Part shown: one piece after another, positions 51,489-60,350 of the stretch
How positions within the stretch are numbered: the stretch's first letter is position 1
How the letters are laid out: each line of letters begins with the position of its first letter
From: Ignavibacteria bacterium
GTDB lineage: Bacteria > Bacteroidota > Ignavibacteria > Tepidaquicellales > OLB5
Direction: 5' to 3'
Assembly (NCBI GenBank): GCA_017303675.1
Contig: JAFLBX010000001.1
Location: 1,313,970 to 1,377,969 of the forward strand
Length of the DNA: 64,000 bases
Program-made: the position numbers and the translations under genes
The notes under the pieces: generated by a model
Database searches by the model: none
What the model saw: the letters and a program-made list of their open reading frames with translations, nothing else
Told to the model about the DNA's origin: nothing

Positions 51489-51801
51489 AAATCCTCCAGT
51501 TTTTATTAATATATCCCCGTGACTCATTAATAATAGTTTTAGTTAATTAGATTTTCAAATTTAACTAATAGAATGTAGTTAGGTAATACCGTAAATATGG
51601 TAGTAGATATACTTTATTTAGAATACTAACAATACGTTATCAAAATTCCCTATTATAGTATAAATTACTGAAATACAGAATCTACTGTAAATAAGTGATT
51701 TTTATAAAATGTATATTGAAGAATTATCAATTTTTGAGTAATATTGTATTAGGAACTTATAACTTTTGTTAGCAATTTATCTATATTAGTGCTAAAAGAT
51801 C
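51489..51801. other. Intergenic region between beta-helix cargo and hrcA
   Basis: 313 bp, very AT-rich, with no gene I can support. It contains the hrcA operator near its right end. No exact TAnnTTTG element on either strand; AACTTTTG at 51761-51768 is a near match for the hrcA side. Confidence 0.6.
51769..51795 (+). promoter_or_regulatory. Degenerate CIRCE operator upstream of hrcA
   Basis: TTAGCAATT (51769-51777), 9 bp, TAGTGCTAA (51787-51795). The canonical CIRCE is TTAGCACTC-N9-GAGTGCTAA: the right arm differs at one position, the left at three, and the spacer is exact. It ends 6 bp before the hrcA ATG, so HrcA would repress its own operon. Confidence 0.75.
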
Positions 51802-52827
51802 ATGGATGACCTATCCTATAGAGAAAAAGTAATATTACGCTGTATAATTGAAGAATTTATACATACAGCCAACCCTGTTGGCTCAAGGTATATTTCCAAA
51901 AATTCAGATATTAAGCTTTCGCCGGCAACAATAAGAAATGTGATGAGTGACCTGGAAGAATTAAATTATCTTACACACAATCATACTTCTGGCGGTAGAG
52001 TTCCGACCGATAAGGGTTACAGGTACTTTGTAAACGAGCTTATGGAAGCTGAACATCTTGTACAGAATGAAAAAGACCTGCTTACCTCACAGATAAGTGA
52101 AGCTGACCCGGTAAAGGATGAGGTATATAAAGAAGTATCAAAAATTCTAGGCAGGCTTTCAAAAGAAATAAGTATAGTCTCTCAGCCGTATTTATCAGGC
52201 GGAATTTTTGAAAAGCTTGAACTTGTAAATCTTTCTTCAACTAAGCTGCTGGTTGTGGTATCAATAAAATCGGGACTTGTAAGGACCCTGCTTTTTGATA
52301 TTGAATCCGGAATTTCCCGGGATAAAATTGAAAGAGTAACAGGACTTCTGAATCAAAAGCTTGCCGGGTTATCATTGACCGAAATACGCAGCACTTTCAG
52401 GGAAAGATTCAAAGATATAGAAAGTGGTTCAGGGGATATTGTTAAGGTGTTTATAGATTCCATTGATAAGATATTCCAGGATGAAAAAGAAGGAATGACT
52501 TTATATATTGGCGGTACCACAGAGATCCTTTCGCAGCCTGAATTTGGCGATACAAAAAACTATAAAAATATAATTGAGCTTACCGATGAAAAGGATATTG
52601 TTGTGCATGTACTTAACAATATGCCGGCAGATGAAAAAGGAATTTCAATTTCTATAGGCTCTGAAAATAAGGATGAAAAACTGAAAGATTACAGTATTAT
52701 TTCATCGGAATATAATGTGGGGGATGTTAAGGGAAGAATTGCTTTAATAGGCCCTAAACGAATGAACTATTCAAAAATGGTTTCAATGCTTGATTTTACA
52801 TCAAAAATAATTACCGAAAGATTATAA
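51802..52827 (+). CDS. hrcA: Heat-inducible transcription repressor HrcA
   Basis: 341 aa. N-terminal winged helix (LSYREKVILRCIIEEFIHTANPVGSRYISK; LSPATIRNVMSDLEELNYL) then HTSGGRVPTDKGYRYFV, the HrcA hallmark; GAF-like middle domain; and a C-terminal segment ending in GPKRMNYSKMVSMLDFTS. It represses chaperone operons through CIRCE. It is the first gene of hrcA-grpE-dnaJ, with a degenerate CIRCE just upstream. dnaK and groESL are not in the window. Confidence 0.96.
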   Translation: MDDLSYREKVILRCIIEEFIHTANPVGSRYISKNSDIKLSPATIRNVMSDLEELNYLTHNHTSGGRVPTDKGYRYFVNELMEAEHLVQNEKDLLTSQISEADPVKDEVYKEVSKILGRLSKEISIVSQPYLSGGIFEKLELVNLSSTKLLVVVSIKSGLVRTLLFDIESGISRDKIERVTGLLNQKLAGLSLTEIRSTFRERFKDIESGSGDIVKVFIDSIDKIFQDEKEGMTLYIGGTTEILSQPEFGDTKNYKNIIELTDEKDIVVHVLNNMPADEKGISISIGSENKDEKLKDYSIISSEYNVGDVKGRIALIGPKRMNYSKMVSMLDFTSKIITERL

Positions 52828-52898
52828 AACGATTCACGCTGCATTTAACATTTTAGTGGAATAAGAATCTTAGAACGGAAAAAAGCTTACCGATAAAT

Positions 52899-53465
52899 AT
52901 GACAAAGAATAAAAAGGAAAAACAGGAAAAACCTTCAGAACAGCCGAAGGAAAAGGAAATTAAAATCAACGGGGCAGAAGAGCAGCCTGAAGAAAATTCA
53001 GGACCAGAAAGCGCTAATGCAGAGCTTGAAAAGCAGGCTGCGCAGTATAAAGACCTGTACTTAAGAACAGCTGCTGAGTTTGAAAACTATAAAAGAAGAA
53101 CAGATGCAGAGCGCGCAGAATTTTTTGCTTACGCAGGAGAAAAAGTTCTTTCTGATATGCTTCCTGTTCTTGATGATTTTGACAGGACAATGAATTCATT
53201 TGAGCAAAGCCATGATAAGGATGCTTTAAAAAAAGGTATAGATCTGGTTTATGCCAAGTTCAGGGCTGTGCTTGAAAAACAGGGCTTAAAGCCAATGGAT
53301 TCAGACGGCAAAAAATTTGACGTGAATCTGCATGAAGCTATATTACAGCAGCCTGATGAAACTAAAGAGCCTGAAACTGTTCTGACAACAGTAGAAAAGG
53401 GATATCACCTTAAGGATAAAGTTTTAAGGCATGCAAAGGTTGTAGTATCATCAAAACCGGAGTAA
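52899..53465 (+). CDS. grpE: Nucleotide exchange factor GrpE
   Basis: 188 aa. A long charged N-terminal tail (Lys/Glu-rich, 1-45), then the coiled coil ([26 protein letters not shown]), [11 protein letters not shown] and the C-terminal beta-domain ([32 protein letters not shown]). It releases ADP from DnaK. Second gene of the operon, 71 bp behind hrcA and 7 bp before dnaJ. Confidence 0.95.
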   Translation: MTKNKKEKQEKPSEQPKEKEIKINGAEEQPEENSGPESANAELEKQAAQYKDLYLRTAAEFENYKRRTDAERAEFFAYAGEKVLSDMLPVLDDFDRTMNSFEQSHDKDALKKGIDLVYAKFRAVLEKQGLKPMDSDGKKFDVNLHEAILQQPDETKEPETVLTTVEKGYHLKDKVLRHAKVVVSSKPE

Positions 53466-53472
53466 AATAATT

Positions 53473-54642
53473 TTGGCAAAAAGAGATTATTACGAAATAC
53501 TGGGCGTTCATAAACAGGCAACTGAAATAGAAATTAAAACTTCATACAGGAAGCTTGCAATGAAGTATCACCCTGACAGGAATCCGGGTAATACTGAAGC
53601 AGAAGAAAAATTCAAAGAAGCCGCCGAAGCATACGAAGTTTTGAGTGACCCCAACAAACGCGCCAGGTATGACCAGTTTGGACATGCCGGTATGCGCGGA
53701 AGCGGATTTGAACAGGGCTTTGGCAATGTGAACGATATTTTCAGCCACTTCAGTGATATTTTCGGCGGCGGAAGCATCTTTGATGAGATATTCGGTTCCG
53801 GCGGACAAAGAAGGCACAGCGGAAGGCATAAACAGCCGGGTATCCAGGGCAATGACCTCAGAATTAATCTGAAGCTTACACTTGAAGAAATTGCAGCCGG
53901 TGTTGAAAAAACTCTGAAGGTAAAAAGATTTGAAAAGTGTGAGCACTGCCATGGTAGCGGGGCTAAAGCTTCATCAGGTACTTCTGAATGTACAACATGT
54001 AACGGCAGCGGAGAAGTGAGAACAGTATCACGTTCCATGTTCGGGCAGTTTGTGAACATTCAGGTATGTCCAACTTGCGGCGGCGAAGGAAGGGTCATAA
54101 AAGAAAAATGCCAGCATTGCCACGGCGAAGGAAGGGAACGCAGGGAAGCAACCATAAAAGTTAACATTCCGGCAGGAGTTTCCTCAGGTAACTATATTCC
54201 GCTGCGCGGTGAAGGAGATGCCGGTATCAGGGGCGGAAATTCAGGCGACCTGATTGTACTTATTGAAGAAGCAGAACATAAACATTTTATCCGTGAACAG
54301 GATGATATTCTTCTTGATCTGACTATAAGCATAACAGATGCTGTGCTTGGAACAGAAGCAGAGATCCCGGTGCTTGGCGGAACAGTAATGCTTAAAATAG
54401 ATCCGGGCACCCAGCCGGGTAAAATATTACGTCTTCGTGATAAAGGTATTAAGCATCTTAACCATTCAGGCAAAGGCGATCAGCTGGTACATATCAACAT
54501 TTACATTCCGACGAAATTAACTTCCAAAGAAAAAGATATGTTCAAAGAGCTTGGCCGCTCAGAGCATCTTAAGCCAAAAGGCAAGCAGTCTGAAAAAGGT
54601 TCAAAGGGATTTTTCAGTAAAGTAAAAGATTCATTTTCATAA
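53473..54642 (+). CDS. dnaJ: Chaperone DnaJ
   Basis: 389 aa, full type I DnaJ: J-domain with HPD (33-35), a Gly/Phe region (about 74-115), four zinc-binding CxxCxGxG repeats from Cys156 on ([32 protein letters not shown]), and the C-terminal substrate-binding domains. The start is TTG at 53473, giving the normal [12 protein letters not shown]. It works with DnaK and GrpE. Confidence 0.96.
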   Translation: MAKRDYYEILGVHKQATEIEIKTSYRKLAMKYHPDRNPGNTEAEEKFKEAAEAYEVLSDPNKRARYDQFGHAGMRGSGFEQGFGNVNDIFSHFSDIFGGGSIFDEIFGSGGQRRHSGRHKQPGIQGNDLRINLKLTLEEIAAGVEKTLKVKRFEKCEHCHGSGAKASSGTSECTTCNGSGEVRTVSRSMFGQFVNIQVCPTCGGEGRVIKEKCQHCHGEGRERREATIKVNIPAGVSSGNYIPLRGEGDAGIRGGNSGDLIVLIEEAEHKHFIREQDDILLDLTISITDAVLGTEAEIPVLGGTVMLKIDPGTQPGKILRLRDKGIKHLNHSGKGDQLVHINIYIPTKLTSKEKDMFKELGRSEHLKPKGKQSEKGSKGFFSKVKDSFS

Positions 54643-54657
54643 CTTTTCATTCCCCTT

Positions 54658-55164
54658 ATGAAAAATCTATTAAAGCGGACCGGGCTTAACACAAAGGAAC
54701 TTTCGGTAATAGGATTTTTACTGATCACATTTGCAGCAGGATTAGTAATAAAATACTCCGGATTAAAAGCGCCTAATGAATATGATTACAGCCAAACGGA
54801 TAAAAATTTTGAAAGCCGGCTAAAAAGCTCATTTGAAGAGCTTAAACAGACTGATTCTTCGCGTGACAGTAGCGCTTTAATAAGGGCAGAGGAAATAAAA
54901 TCACTTGCCGATAGCCTGGGAATTGTAGTAGAGCAAAATGATAAGAGCAAAAGATCTTTAAAGCCGGGCACAAGGATAAATATTAACACCTCACTTGCTG
55001 CAGAGCTTGAAATGCTTCCCGGAATTGGCAAGGTAATGGCTGAAAGGATAGTAGAATACAGGGAAACTCATGGGCTGTTTGGTTCAGTGAATGCAATTAA
55101 AAGGGTCCCCGGGATCGGAGAAAAAAAATTTGCCGATATAAAGGATTTTATAGTAACTGAATAA
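54658..55164 (+). CDS. ComEA-like helix-hairpin-helix protein
   Basis: 168 aa. One N-terminal membrane segment (about 16-33, LSVIGFLLITFAAGLVI), a helical charged linker, and a C-terminal double HhH domain (about 108-166: ININTSLAAELEMLPGIGKVMAERI, GSVNAIKRVPGIGEKKFADI). This is the layout of ComEA, the membrane-anchored DNA receptor of natural transformation. It starts 15 bp behind dnaJ and is followed by a PilM-like gene, which together hint at DNA uptake. Smaller HhH proteins of unknown role have the same motif. Confidence 0.8.
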   Translation: MKNLLKRTGLNTKELSVIGFLLITFAAGLVIKYSGLKAPNEYDYSQTDKNFESRLKSSFEELKQTDSSRDSSALIRAEEIKSLADSLGIVVEQNDKSKRSLKPGTRININTSLAAELEMLPGIGKVMAERIVEYRETHGLFGSVNAIKRVPGIGEKKFADIKDFIVTE

Positions 55165-55183
55165 AACGGTAAATTTAAATTGA

Positions 55184-55214
55184 TTGATTGCAACAACAAT
55201 TACCCTTAATTTTG
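55184..55214 (+). promoter_or_regulatory. Candidate internal promoter before pilM-like gene
   Basis: TTG (55184-55186), 20 bp, TAATTTTG (55207-55214), 19 bp before the TTG start at 55234. It would separate pilM-rsmD-coaD from the heat-shock operon. Confidence 0.5.
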
Positions 55215-55233
55215 AAAAATTAAATATTATTAA

Positions 55234-56169
55234 TTGAGCAAAACATTAGGAATAGGATTTTCCGGCAGCAGGATAAATTTTACGGAGTTATCGGGTAACT
55301 CAAAAAATCCGAAAGTTGACCATATTGAATCAGCCCGGGTGGATTTTAACTTTGAAGAAGAGCTGGGAAAATTTAAAAGCAGCCAGAAAGATCTTACGAA
55401 CATTTCCAGTGAAATAAGCACATATATTACAAAAAGGAACCTGGATATAAAAAAGGCAGGGCTTACAATCAGCTCATCCCAGGCATTTATGATAATTCTG
55501 CCGGTAGATTATTCAGAAGGCAAACAGTCAATAAACTCAAAAATTTATTGGGAGCTTTCAAACTACTTCCCGGATACTTACAATGATTACCTGATAAATA
55601 CATACAGGCTTAATAATGTGCTGCCCTGCAAAAACAGCGATGACTTCCTGATAATAGCAGTACCAAAAAATACAGTCGAGTTCATTAAACGTATATTCAA
55701 GATCTGTTCACTCGAGCTGAGCGTTATTGATATAGATCATTTTTCGGCGGAAAATACCATCAGGCTTAATTACGAAGAAAAGATGAAGGGTAAAAATATA
55801 ATGCTTATAGGGCTTAAAAACGGGCGGATAGATTACGGCTTCATTGAAAATATGAAGTATAAATTCTATACTCATTCCAGGTATTACAACGATACTGAGT
55901 TTAATCTAAGCCTAACAAGAAAGCTTAACAGCCTGATAAAAGACGAGCCGGTAATGAGTACTACGGATGAGCTTTTCTTTTACGGGGATGACATAAAAGA
56001 AGATACAATAGAGGCTGTTGAAAAGCTTGGATACCCCGTAAACATAATTAATCCTTTTGAAAGCTTCAGCGCTTCTGATGTTTTCCTCAAGAATGAAAAG
56101 CTTCGCAAGATATCTTACAGGTATTCAGCAAGCTGCGGAATTGCATTAAGAAATATTGAACATACTTAA
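55234..56169 (+). CDS. PilM-like actin-fold protein (type IV pilus / competence)
   Basis: 311 aa, TTG start (MSKTLGIGFSGSRINFTELSG). The N-terminal strand-loop GIGFSGSRI, the central ISSSQAFMIILPVDYSEGKQSINSKIYWELSNYFP, and the C-terminal YSASCGIALRNIE follow the pattern of PilM/ComM-type actin-like proteins that sit under the type IV pilus platform. Similarity is weak in between, and no pilN, pilO or pilQ follows, so this is a moderate call. The stop codon directly abuts the rsmD ATG. Confidence 0.65.
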   Translation: MSKTLGIGFSGSRINFTELSGNSKNPKVDHIESARVDFNFEEELGKFKSSQKDLTNISSEISTYITKRNLDIKKAGLTISSSQAFMIILPVDYSEGKQSINSKIYWELSNYFPDTYNDYLINTYRLNNVLPCKNSDDFLIIAVPKNTVEFIKRIFKICSLELSVIDIDHFSAENTIRLNYEEKMKGKNIMLIGLKNGRIDYGFIENMKYKFYTHSRYYNDTEFNLSLTRKLNSLIKDEPVMSTTDELFFYGDDIKEDTIEAVEKLGYPVNIINPFESFSASDVFLKNEKLRKISYRYSASCGIALRNIEHT

Positions 56170-56739
56170 ATGAGGATCATAGGCGGTAAGTTCAGATCGA
56201 GAAAAGTTCATTCAGCCCACGAACCAAACAGCTGTATTAAAGGAAATATTTCGGGTTACAGACCCACAACAGACAGAGCAAGAGAAACCCTTTTTAATGT
56301 TTTAAATAATATAATTGATTTTGATAAGACCGTTTGTCTGGATCTTTTTGCAGGCTCAGGAGCAATTGGGTTTGAGCTTATCAGCCGCGGAGCAGAAAGC
56401 TGTGATATGGTTGAAAATTCAGTTAAACAGGTAAACAATATCAAAAAAACAGCAATGGAGCTTGGATGCGCTGAAAAAATCAGCATTTATGAAGAGAATG
56501 TTCTGACATTTTTAAAGCGCCACAATAATAAGTTTTACGATATAATTTTTGCTGACCCGCCGTATAATTACGAATTCTACAATGAGCTGACCAAAGAAAT
56601 ACTGAACACTCAGTTTACAATTTTTATCCTGGAACATGCCGGCGAAAGCGCCGGTATGTTTAACCTGAATGATTTTGAAGTAAAACACAGAAATGTGGGA
56701 ATGACGAATTTTACAATTCTAATTAAAAAAGAGCAATGA
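56170..56739 (+). CDS. rsmD: 16S rRNA (guanine966-N2) methyltransferase
   Basis: 189 aa SAM-dependent methyltransferase: MRIIGGKFRSRKV, RPTTDRARETLFNVL, motif I LDLFAGSGAIGFEL (57-70) and the catalytic ADPPY (128-132). The order of motifs is that of RsmD. A short insertion (HEPNSCIKGNISGY) lies between the first two motifs. Its ATG follows the pilM-like stop without gap; its TGA overlaps the coaD ATG as ATGA. Confidence 0.93.
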   Translation: MRIIGGKFRSRKVHSAHEPNSCIKGNISGYRPTTDRARETLFNVLNNIIDFDKTVCLDLFAGSGAIGFELISRGAESCDMVENSVKQVNNIKKTAMELGCAEKISIYEENVLTFLKRHNNKFYDIIFADPPYNYEFYNELTKEILNTQFTIFILEHAGESAGMFNLNDFEVKHRNVGMTNFTILIKKEQ

Positions 56740-57239
56740 GCAAACCAAATACTGCAGAAAGTCTGATATCAGTTTACCCCGGAACTTTTGATCCTTTAAC
56801 TTACGGACACCTGGATGTTATTGAAAGGGCGGCAAAGTTATTCAGCACTGTAATAATTGCTGCAGCTGAAAGCACTTCAAAGAACACAGTTCTGGATATT
56901 AATGAGAGGATCTCTGTAATTGAAGGTTCAGTAAAGCATATTTCAAACTGCAGGGTAGAAAAATTCAGCGGTTTGCTGGTTGATTTTGCAAAACAGAAAA
57001 ATGCTTCTGTATTGATCCGCGGGTTAAGGGCTGTATCAGATTTTGAATATGAGTTTCAGATGGCATTGACCAACAGAAAAATTTCGCCTGAAACTGAAAC
57101 AGTTTTCCTGATGCCTTCAGAAAAATATTCTTACATAAGCTCAACACTTGTCAGGGAAATTGCCAGGTTTGGCGGTGATATTACTGATTTTGTGCCGGCT
57201 CCGGCATTAAAGATGATGCAAAGTAAGTTTAAAAAGTGA
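56736..57239 (+). CDS. coaD: Phosphopantetheine adenylyltransferase
   Basis: 167 aa. Penultimate step of CoA synthesis. YPGTFDPLTYGHLDVI (14-29) carries the T/HxGH nucleotidyltransferase motif as TYGH (22-25). LIRGLRAVSDFEYEFQMA and the C-terminal SEKYSYISSTLVREIARFGGD are family hallmarks. The pairing rsmD-coaD is common in bacteria. Coupled to rsmD by ATGA overlap. Confidence 0.96.
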   Translation: MSKPNTAESLISVYPGTFDPLTYGHLDVIERAAKLFSTVIIAAAESTSKNTVLDINERISVIEGSVKHISNCRVEKFSGLLVDFAKQKNASVLIRGLRAVSDFEYEFQMALTNRKISPETETVFLMPSEKYSYISSTLVREIARFGGDITDFVPAPALKMMQSKFKK

Positions 57240-57245
57240 TATTGG

Positions 57246-57350
57246 TGAGGACCCTTCGACAAGCTCAGGGTGAGGACCCTTCGACAAGCTCAGGGTGAGG
57301 ACCCTTCGACAAAGTTTATCCCGCAAGGTTTTTTCCGGGACTCAGGGCGA
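57246..57350. repeat. 25-bp tandem repeat with internal insertion in the last copy
   Basis: Two exact copies of a 25-bp unit (TGAGGACCCTTCGACAAGCT then CAGGG; 57246-57270, 57271-57295), then a third copy from 57296 in which about 27-28 bp (starting AGTTTATCCCGCAAGG) interrupt the unit between TTCGACAA and CTCAGGG. The core CCTTCGACAAGCTCAGGG is a widespread dispersed repeat; a decayed version lies inside the coding region at about 10232-10277. Confidence 0.85.
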
Positions 57351-57401
57351 CAGAGTAACTACCCTGCGATATATTAAGTGTGAGGACAATCAATAGATTT
57401 G

Positions 57402-58262
57402 TTACAGTTTCTTTTTAAAAAAATCTGATGTTGTATCGATCACTTCTTCAAAAGCATTTGTTGTACCTTTAAATGGATGTTCCACACCGAAAGTATGTCC
57501 GGTATTTTCTAGATTTTTTAATTCCGTTTTCTGTTTATCTGATGCTGCGAATAATTTTTCAGCGTCTGTGAATTTAACAGCAAGGTCTTCTTTGCCGTGA
57601 ATGATGAGCCAGGGAATTTGCAGCTTTGCTGCTGCATTAACAATGCTTAGTCTTTCTGAATTATTTTCTATATCATCAAGAAGAGATATATTCATTCTCA
57701 TCATCTGGTTGGTTCTTGTATTGGGAATTTCTATGAACCCTTTTTCACGCCAGCGTTTTTTCTGCTCTGCGGTATAACGGTCAAAATCACCAACAGCAGC
57801 CAGTGTAACAAGTGCTTTAATGCCCGGATGTTCAGCTGCAGCTACTACTGAAAGCCCTCCGCCGCGAGAGTGTCCAATAAGCCCCATTTTATCAATATCA
57901 AATTTACCGGGATATTTTTCTGATAGCTGCGGCAGAAAATTTATAACCGCATCCAGGTCGCTTAATTCTATAGAGTGGGTATTTTCGGCAAACAGATCAA
58001 GCCTTGTAAACTCCATTGGCGCAGTTGCTTCAACGCCATTATGTGAGAAATTAAAGCTCAATACAGCAAAACCCTGTTCAGCCAGTTTTTCACAAAAATA
58101 CGGAAAACCGCCCCAGTCTTTGAATCCTTTAAAGCCATGTGCGAAAATTAATAATGGCAAACCGTTATAGATATTAGTATTTATTATATCGCCAAAATAT
58201 AGTGAAGAGTTAATTAATCCGTAATCTCCGGGAATTTTCAGGTCATTAATTAATTTTATCAT
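57402..58262 (-). CDS. Alpha/beta hydrolase
   Basis: 286 aa, cytoplasmic, no signal peptide. Nucleophile elbow GHSRGGG (Ser132), Asp226 (IHGKEDLAV) and His256 (TGHTFGVEHPF) form a plausible triad; the oxyanion region is FAHGFKGFKDWGG. It is similar in layout to dienelactone-hydrolase/prolyl-oligopeptidase-like esterases. Substrate unknown. It is a single gene, convergent with coaD across the tandem repeat. Confidence 0.85.
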   Translation of the reverse strand: MIKLINDLKIPGDYGLINSSLYFGDIINTNIYNGLPLLIFAHGFKGFKDWGGFPYFCEKLAEQGFAVLSFNFSHNGVEATAPMEFTRLDLFAENTHSIELSDLDAVINFLPQLSEKYPGKFDIDKMGLIGHSRGGGLSVVAAAEHPGIKALVTLAAVGDFDRYTAEQKKRWREKGFIEIPNTRTNQMMRMNISLLDDIENNSERLSIVNAAAKLQIPWLIIHGKEDLAVKFTDAEKLFAASDKQKTELKNLENTGHTFGVEHPFKGTTNAFEEVIDTTSDFFKKKL

Positions 58263-58371
58263 GAATTTAAGTAAAAATTAAAAAATCTTAAATTTTTTAG
58301 GTATTGTTATTCAATAATGTTAAAAATTTAATAAAATCGCAATGTTTTCTTAGAAAAATATTAATTTTGGC

Positions 58372-58400
58372 TTGTTTTAGAAGCTCAAAATAGATATTAT
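58372..58400 (+). promoter_or_regulatory. Promoter candidate of first P-domain cargo (TTGTTT-N17-TATTAT)
   Basis: TTGTTT (58372-58377), 17 bp, TATTAT (58395-58400), then GCTGTATTCAATTAACTA. The same layout and leader occur before the paralogous gene at 60351. A separate TAATTTTG at 58362-58369 overlaps the upstream edge. Confidence 0.55.
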
Positions 58401-58441
58401 GCTGTATTCAATTAACTAAATTTCATAATTTACGGAGAAAT

Positions 58442-59872
58442 ATGAAGAAATTTAATTCCGCTTTAGGTGTTTTTATGCTGGCTATTATGCTGTTTGCAGG
58501 CAGTGTTAATGCTCAGTTAAGACTTTCAGGAAACCAGACAGACAATAATAATTATATTGAACCTGTTAACTTCCTCCCAAATTCAGTTTTATTCAACCAG
58601 ATGGATTCAGTTGGTGGTACAGGTACCGCTTCACAGCAGTTCCCTGACTTCTCAAACAACGTTATTGAATCTGCTGAAGATTTTATCGTTCCTGCCGGCG
58701 TAAGCTGGAGAATTGACAGTATCGATGTTGGCGGCCAGTGGAGCATTGCAGGTCCAATGGTAACAATAAGATATAACATTTATTCAGATTCAGGTAATGC
58801 AGGTATCAGACCCGGAACATTATTATTCGCAGATTCAATGATCGTTCCTATCACTGCATTGAACAATGCAAGTCCTACTTTCAGACTGCCAACACCGCGT
58901 ACATTAACAGGCGGAGCTAGCGGAACAAAATACTGGATCTCAGTTATGACAGTTCATTCATTTGCAGCAACAGGGCAGTGGTTCTGGTCAACAAGACGCA
59001 CAAGATTATCACCATGTGTATTAAGAGATCCGGGTAACCTGCTTGCAGGCGGAACTGCATGGAGAATTACAACAACAACACCTAACCAGGGCGTACAGAT
59101 AAGATTAAGAGGCGAAGTTTTAACTCCCCCGGCTCCGGGACCGCAGACAACTATTTGCAGAAGCGTAAACTTACCAATTAATGACAACCAGTGGACCAGG
59201 GATTCAATCCAGGTTCTTCTTGGTTCAGGTTGCGTTATCACAGATGTAAATGTAAGAATTGATACAGTTATACATACTTGGGATGCTGATCTTTCATTCT
59301 ACTTAAACAAAGGCGCAGTTACATCATTACTTATTAATAAAAGAGGCTCTTCAGGTGATAACTTCATCGGAACTATACTTAATGATTCAGCAGCAAATCC
59401 AATTTCAGGCGGTACAGCTCCTTTCACAGGATCATTCAGACCTGAAACCCCGCTTGCACCGTTCAACTTCGGCGCTGGCCAGGGCGATGGTTACTGGAGA
59501 CTTTCAATCAGTGATACAGCAAATGGCGATACCGGTGCTTTAAGAAGATGGTGTCTGGTTATTTCCTATACCTGTCCAACAGGCGGAATTCAGACCGTAG
59601 AGATCCCGAATTACTACAGCTTAAGCCAGAACTATCCGAATCCGTTCAACCCCTCAACATCAATTAAGTTCACAATGCCTAAAGGCGATAACGTGAAATT
59701 AGTTGTATTTGATGTATTGGGCAGAGAAGTAACAACTTTGGTAAATGAATTCAGAAATTCAGGAACATATGAAGTTAATTTTGATGCATCAATGTTTTCA
59801 TCAGGCGTTTACTTCTACAGAATTGACACAGGTGAGTTTACTGATACAAAGAGAATGCTTTTAGTGAAATAA
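58442..59872 (+). CDS. Secreted P-domain protein with T9SS sorting domain
   Basis: 476 aa: signal peptide (1-24, ending GSVNAQ), an N-terminal beta-sandwich of unknown type (about 40-225), then a proprotein-convertase-like P domain (about 240-385: GCVITDVNVRIDTVIHTWDADL, GSSGDNFIGT, GQGDGYWRLSISDTANGDTG, RRWCLVISY), and a sorting domain (SLSQNYPNPFNP...TKRMLLVK). P domains usually accompany subtilisin-type proteases, but no catalytic domain is present here. ACGGAG lies 6-7 bp before the ATG. The last 240 codons are nearly the same as in the gene at 60351. Confidence 0.87.
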   Translation: MKKFNSALGVFMLAIMLFAGSVNAQLRLSGNQTDNNNYIEPVNFLPNSVLFNQMDSVGGTGTASQQFPDFSNNVIESAEDFIVPAGVSWRIDSIDVGGQWSIAGPMVTIRYNIYSDSGNAGIRPGTLLFADSMIVPITALNNASPTFRLPTPRTLTGGASGTKYWISVMTVHSFAATGQWFWSTRRTRLSPCVLRDPGNLLAGGTAWRITTTTPNQGVQIRLRGEVLTPPAPGPQTTICRSVNLPINDNQWTRDSIQVLLGSGCVITDVNVRIDTVIHTWDADLSFYLNKGAVTSLLINKRGSSGDNFIGTILNDSAANPISGGTAPFTGSFRPETPLAPFNFGAGQGDGYWRLSISDTANGDTGALRRWCLVISYTCPTGGIQTVEIPNYYSLSQNYPNPFNPSTSIKFTMPKGDNVKLVVFDVLGREVTTLVNEFRNSGTYEVNFDASMFSSGVYFYRIDTGEFTDTKRMLLVK

Positions 59873-59902
59873 TTTTCTGCAAAAAATTATTTGTTTTACA
59901 AA

Positions 59903-59936
59903 AAACCCGGGTTAGTTATAACCCGGGGTTTTTTAT
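59903..59936 (+). terminator. Intrinsic terminator of first P-domain cargo
   Basis: AACCCGGGTTA and TAACCCGGGGTT arms (one bulged G) followed by TTTTTTATTT. Confidence 0.8.
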
Positions 59937-60278
59937 TTATCTAAATTTCCTTTTCAGGCATGAATCATTAATGAATTATACCGATTTCAATCTGAAGCTA
60001 GAAAAGTAACGTATTTAACGTAATTGTTTTAAGGATAGAGGAAATTTTCTTAATTGCATTTAATAGATACCACAAATATTTTGTTGAGAGTCTAACGTTT
60101 AAAGAGGAATAGCTGCAGAATATTTTTTTAATTAGACTTTTATAAAAATTATAAATATATGCGGGAAAACAGCAAAAATAGTGTTTGGAAATGATATTAT
60201 AAGAATTTTAGTTTGCAAAGATGCTTAAAAAAATTTTAAAAGACAATAGCCCAAACTACCATTTATCAAAAATTTCAC
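59937..60278. other. Gene-free AT-rich stretch
   Basis: About 340 bp between the terminator of the first P-domain gene and the promoter of the second. I see no ORF, RNA gene or repeat that I can support in it. Confidence 0.6.
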
Positions 60279-60307
60279 TTGACATCTCAATTTTAATTTA
60301 ATATTAT
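60279..60307 (+). promoter_or_regulatory. Promoter candidate of kelch/P-domain cargo (TTGACA-N17-TATTAT)
   Basis: TTGACA (60279-60284), 17 bp, TATTAT (60302-60307), then GCAATATTCAATTAACTA. Classical sigma-70 spacing, unlike the TTTG/TAnnTTTG promoters elsewhere in the window. Confidence 0.6.
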
Positions 60308-60350
60308 GCAATATTCAATTAACTATTTTTTAACAAACGGAGAACATAAA

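Noticed and set aside
60306-60350. 15-codon N-terminal extension of the kelch/P-domain protein
   Set aside because: The start lies inside the predicted TATTAT box, and the downstream ATG has a ribosome site and signal peptide.
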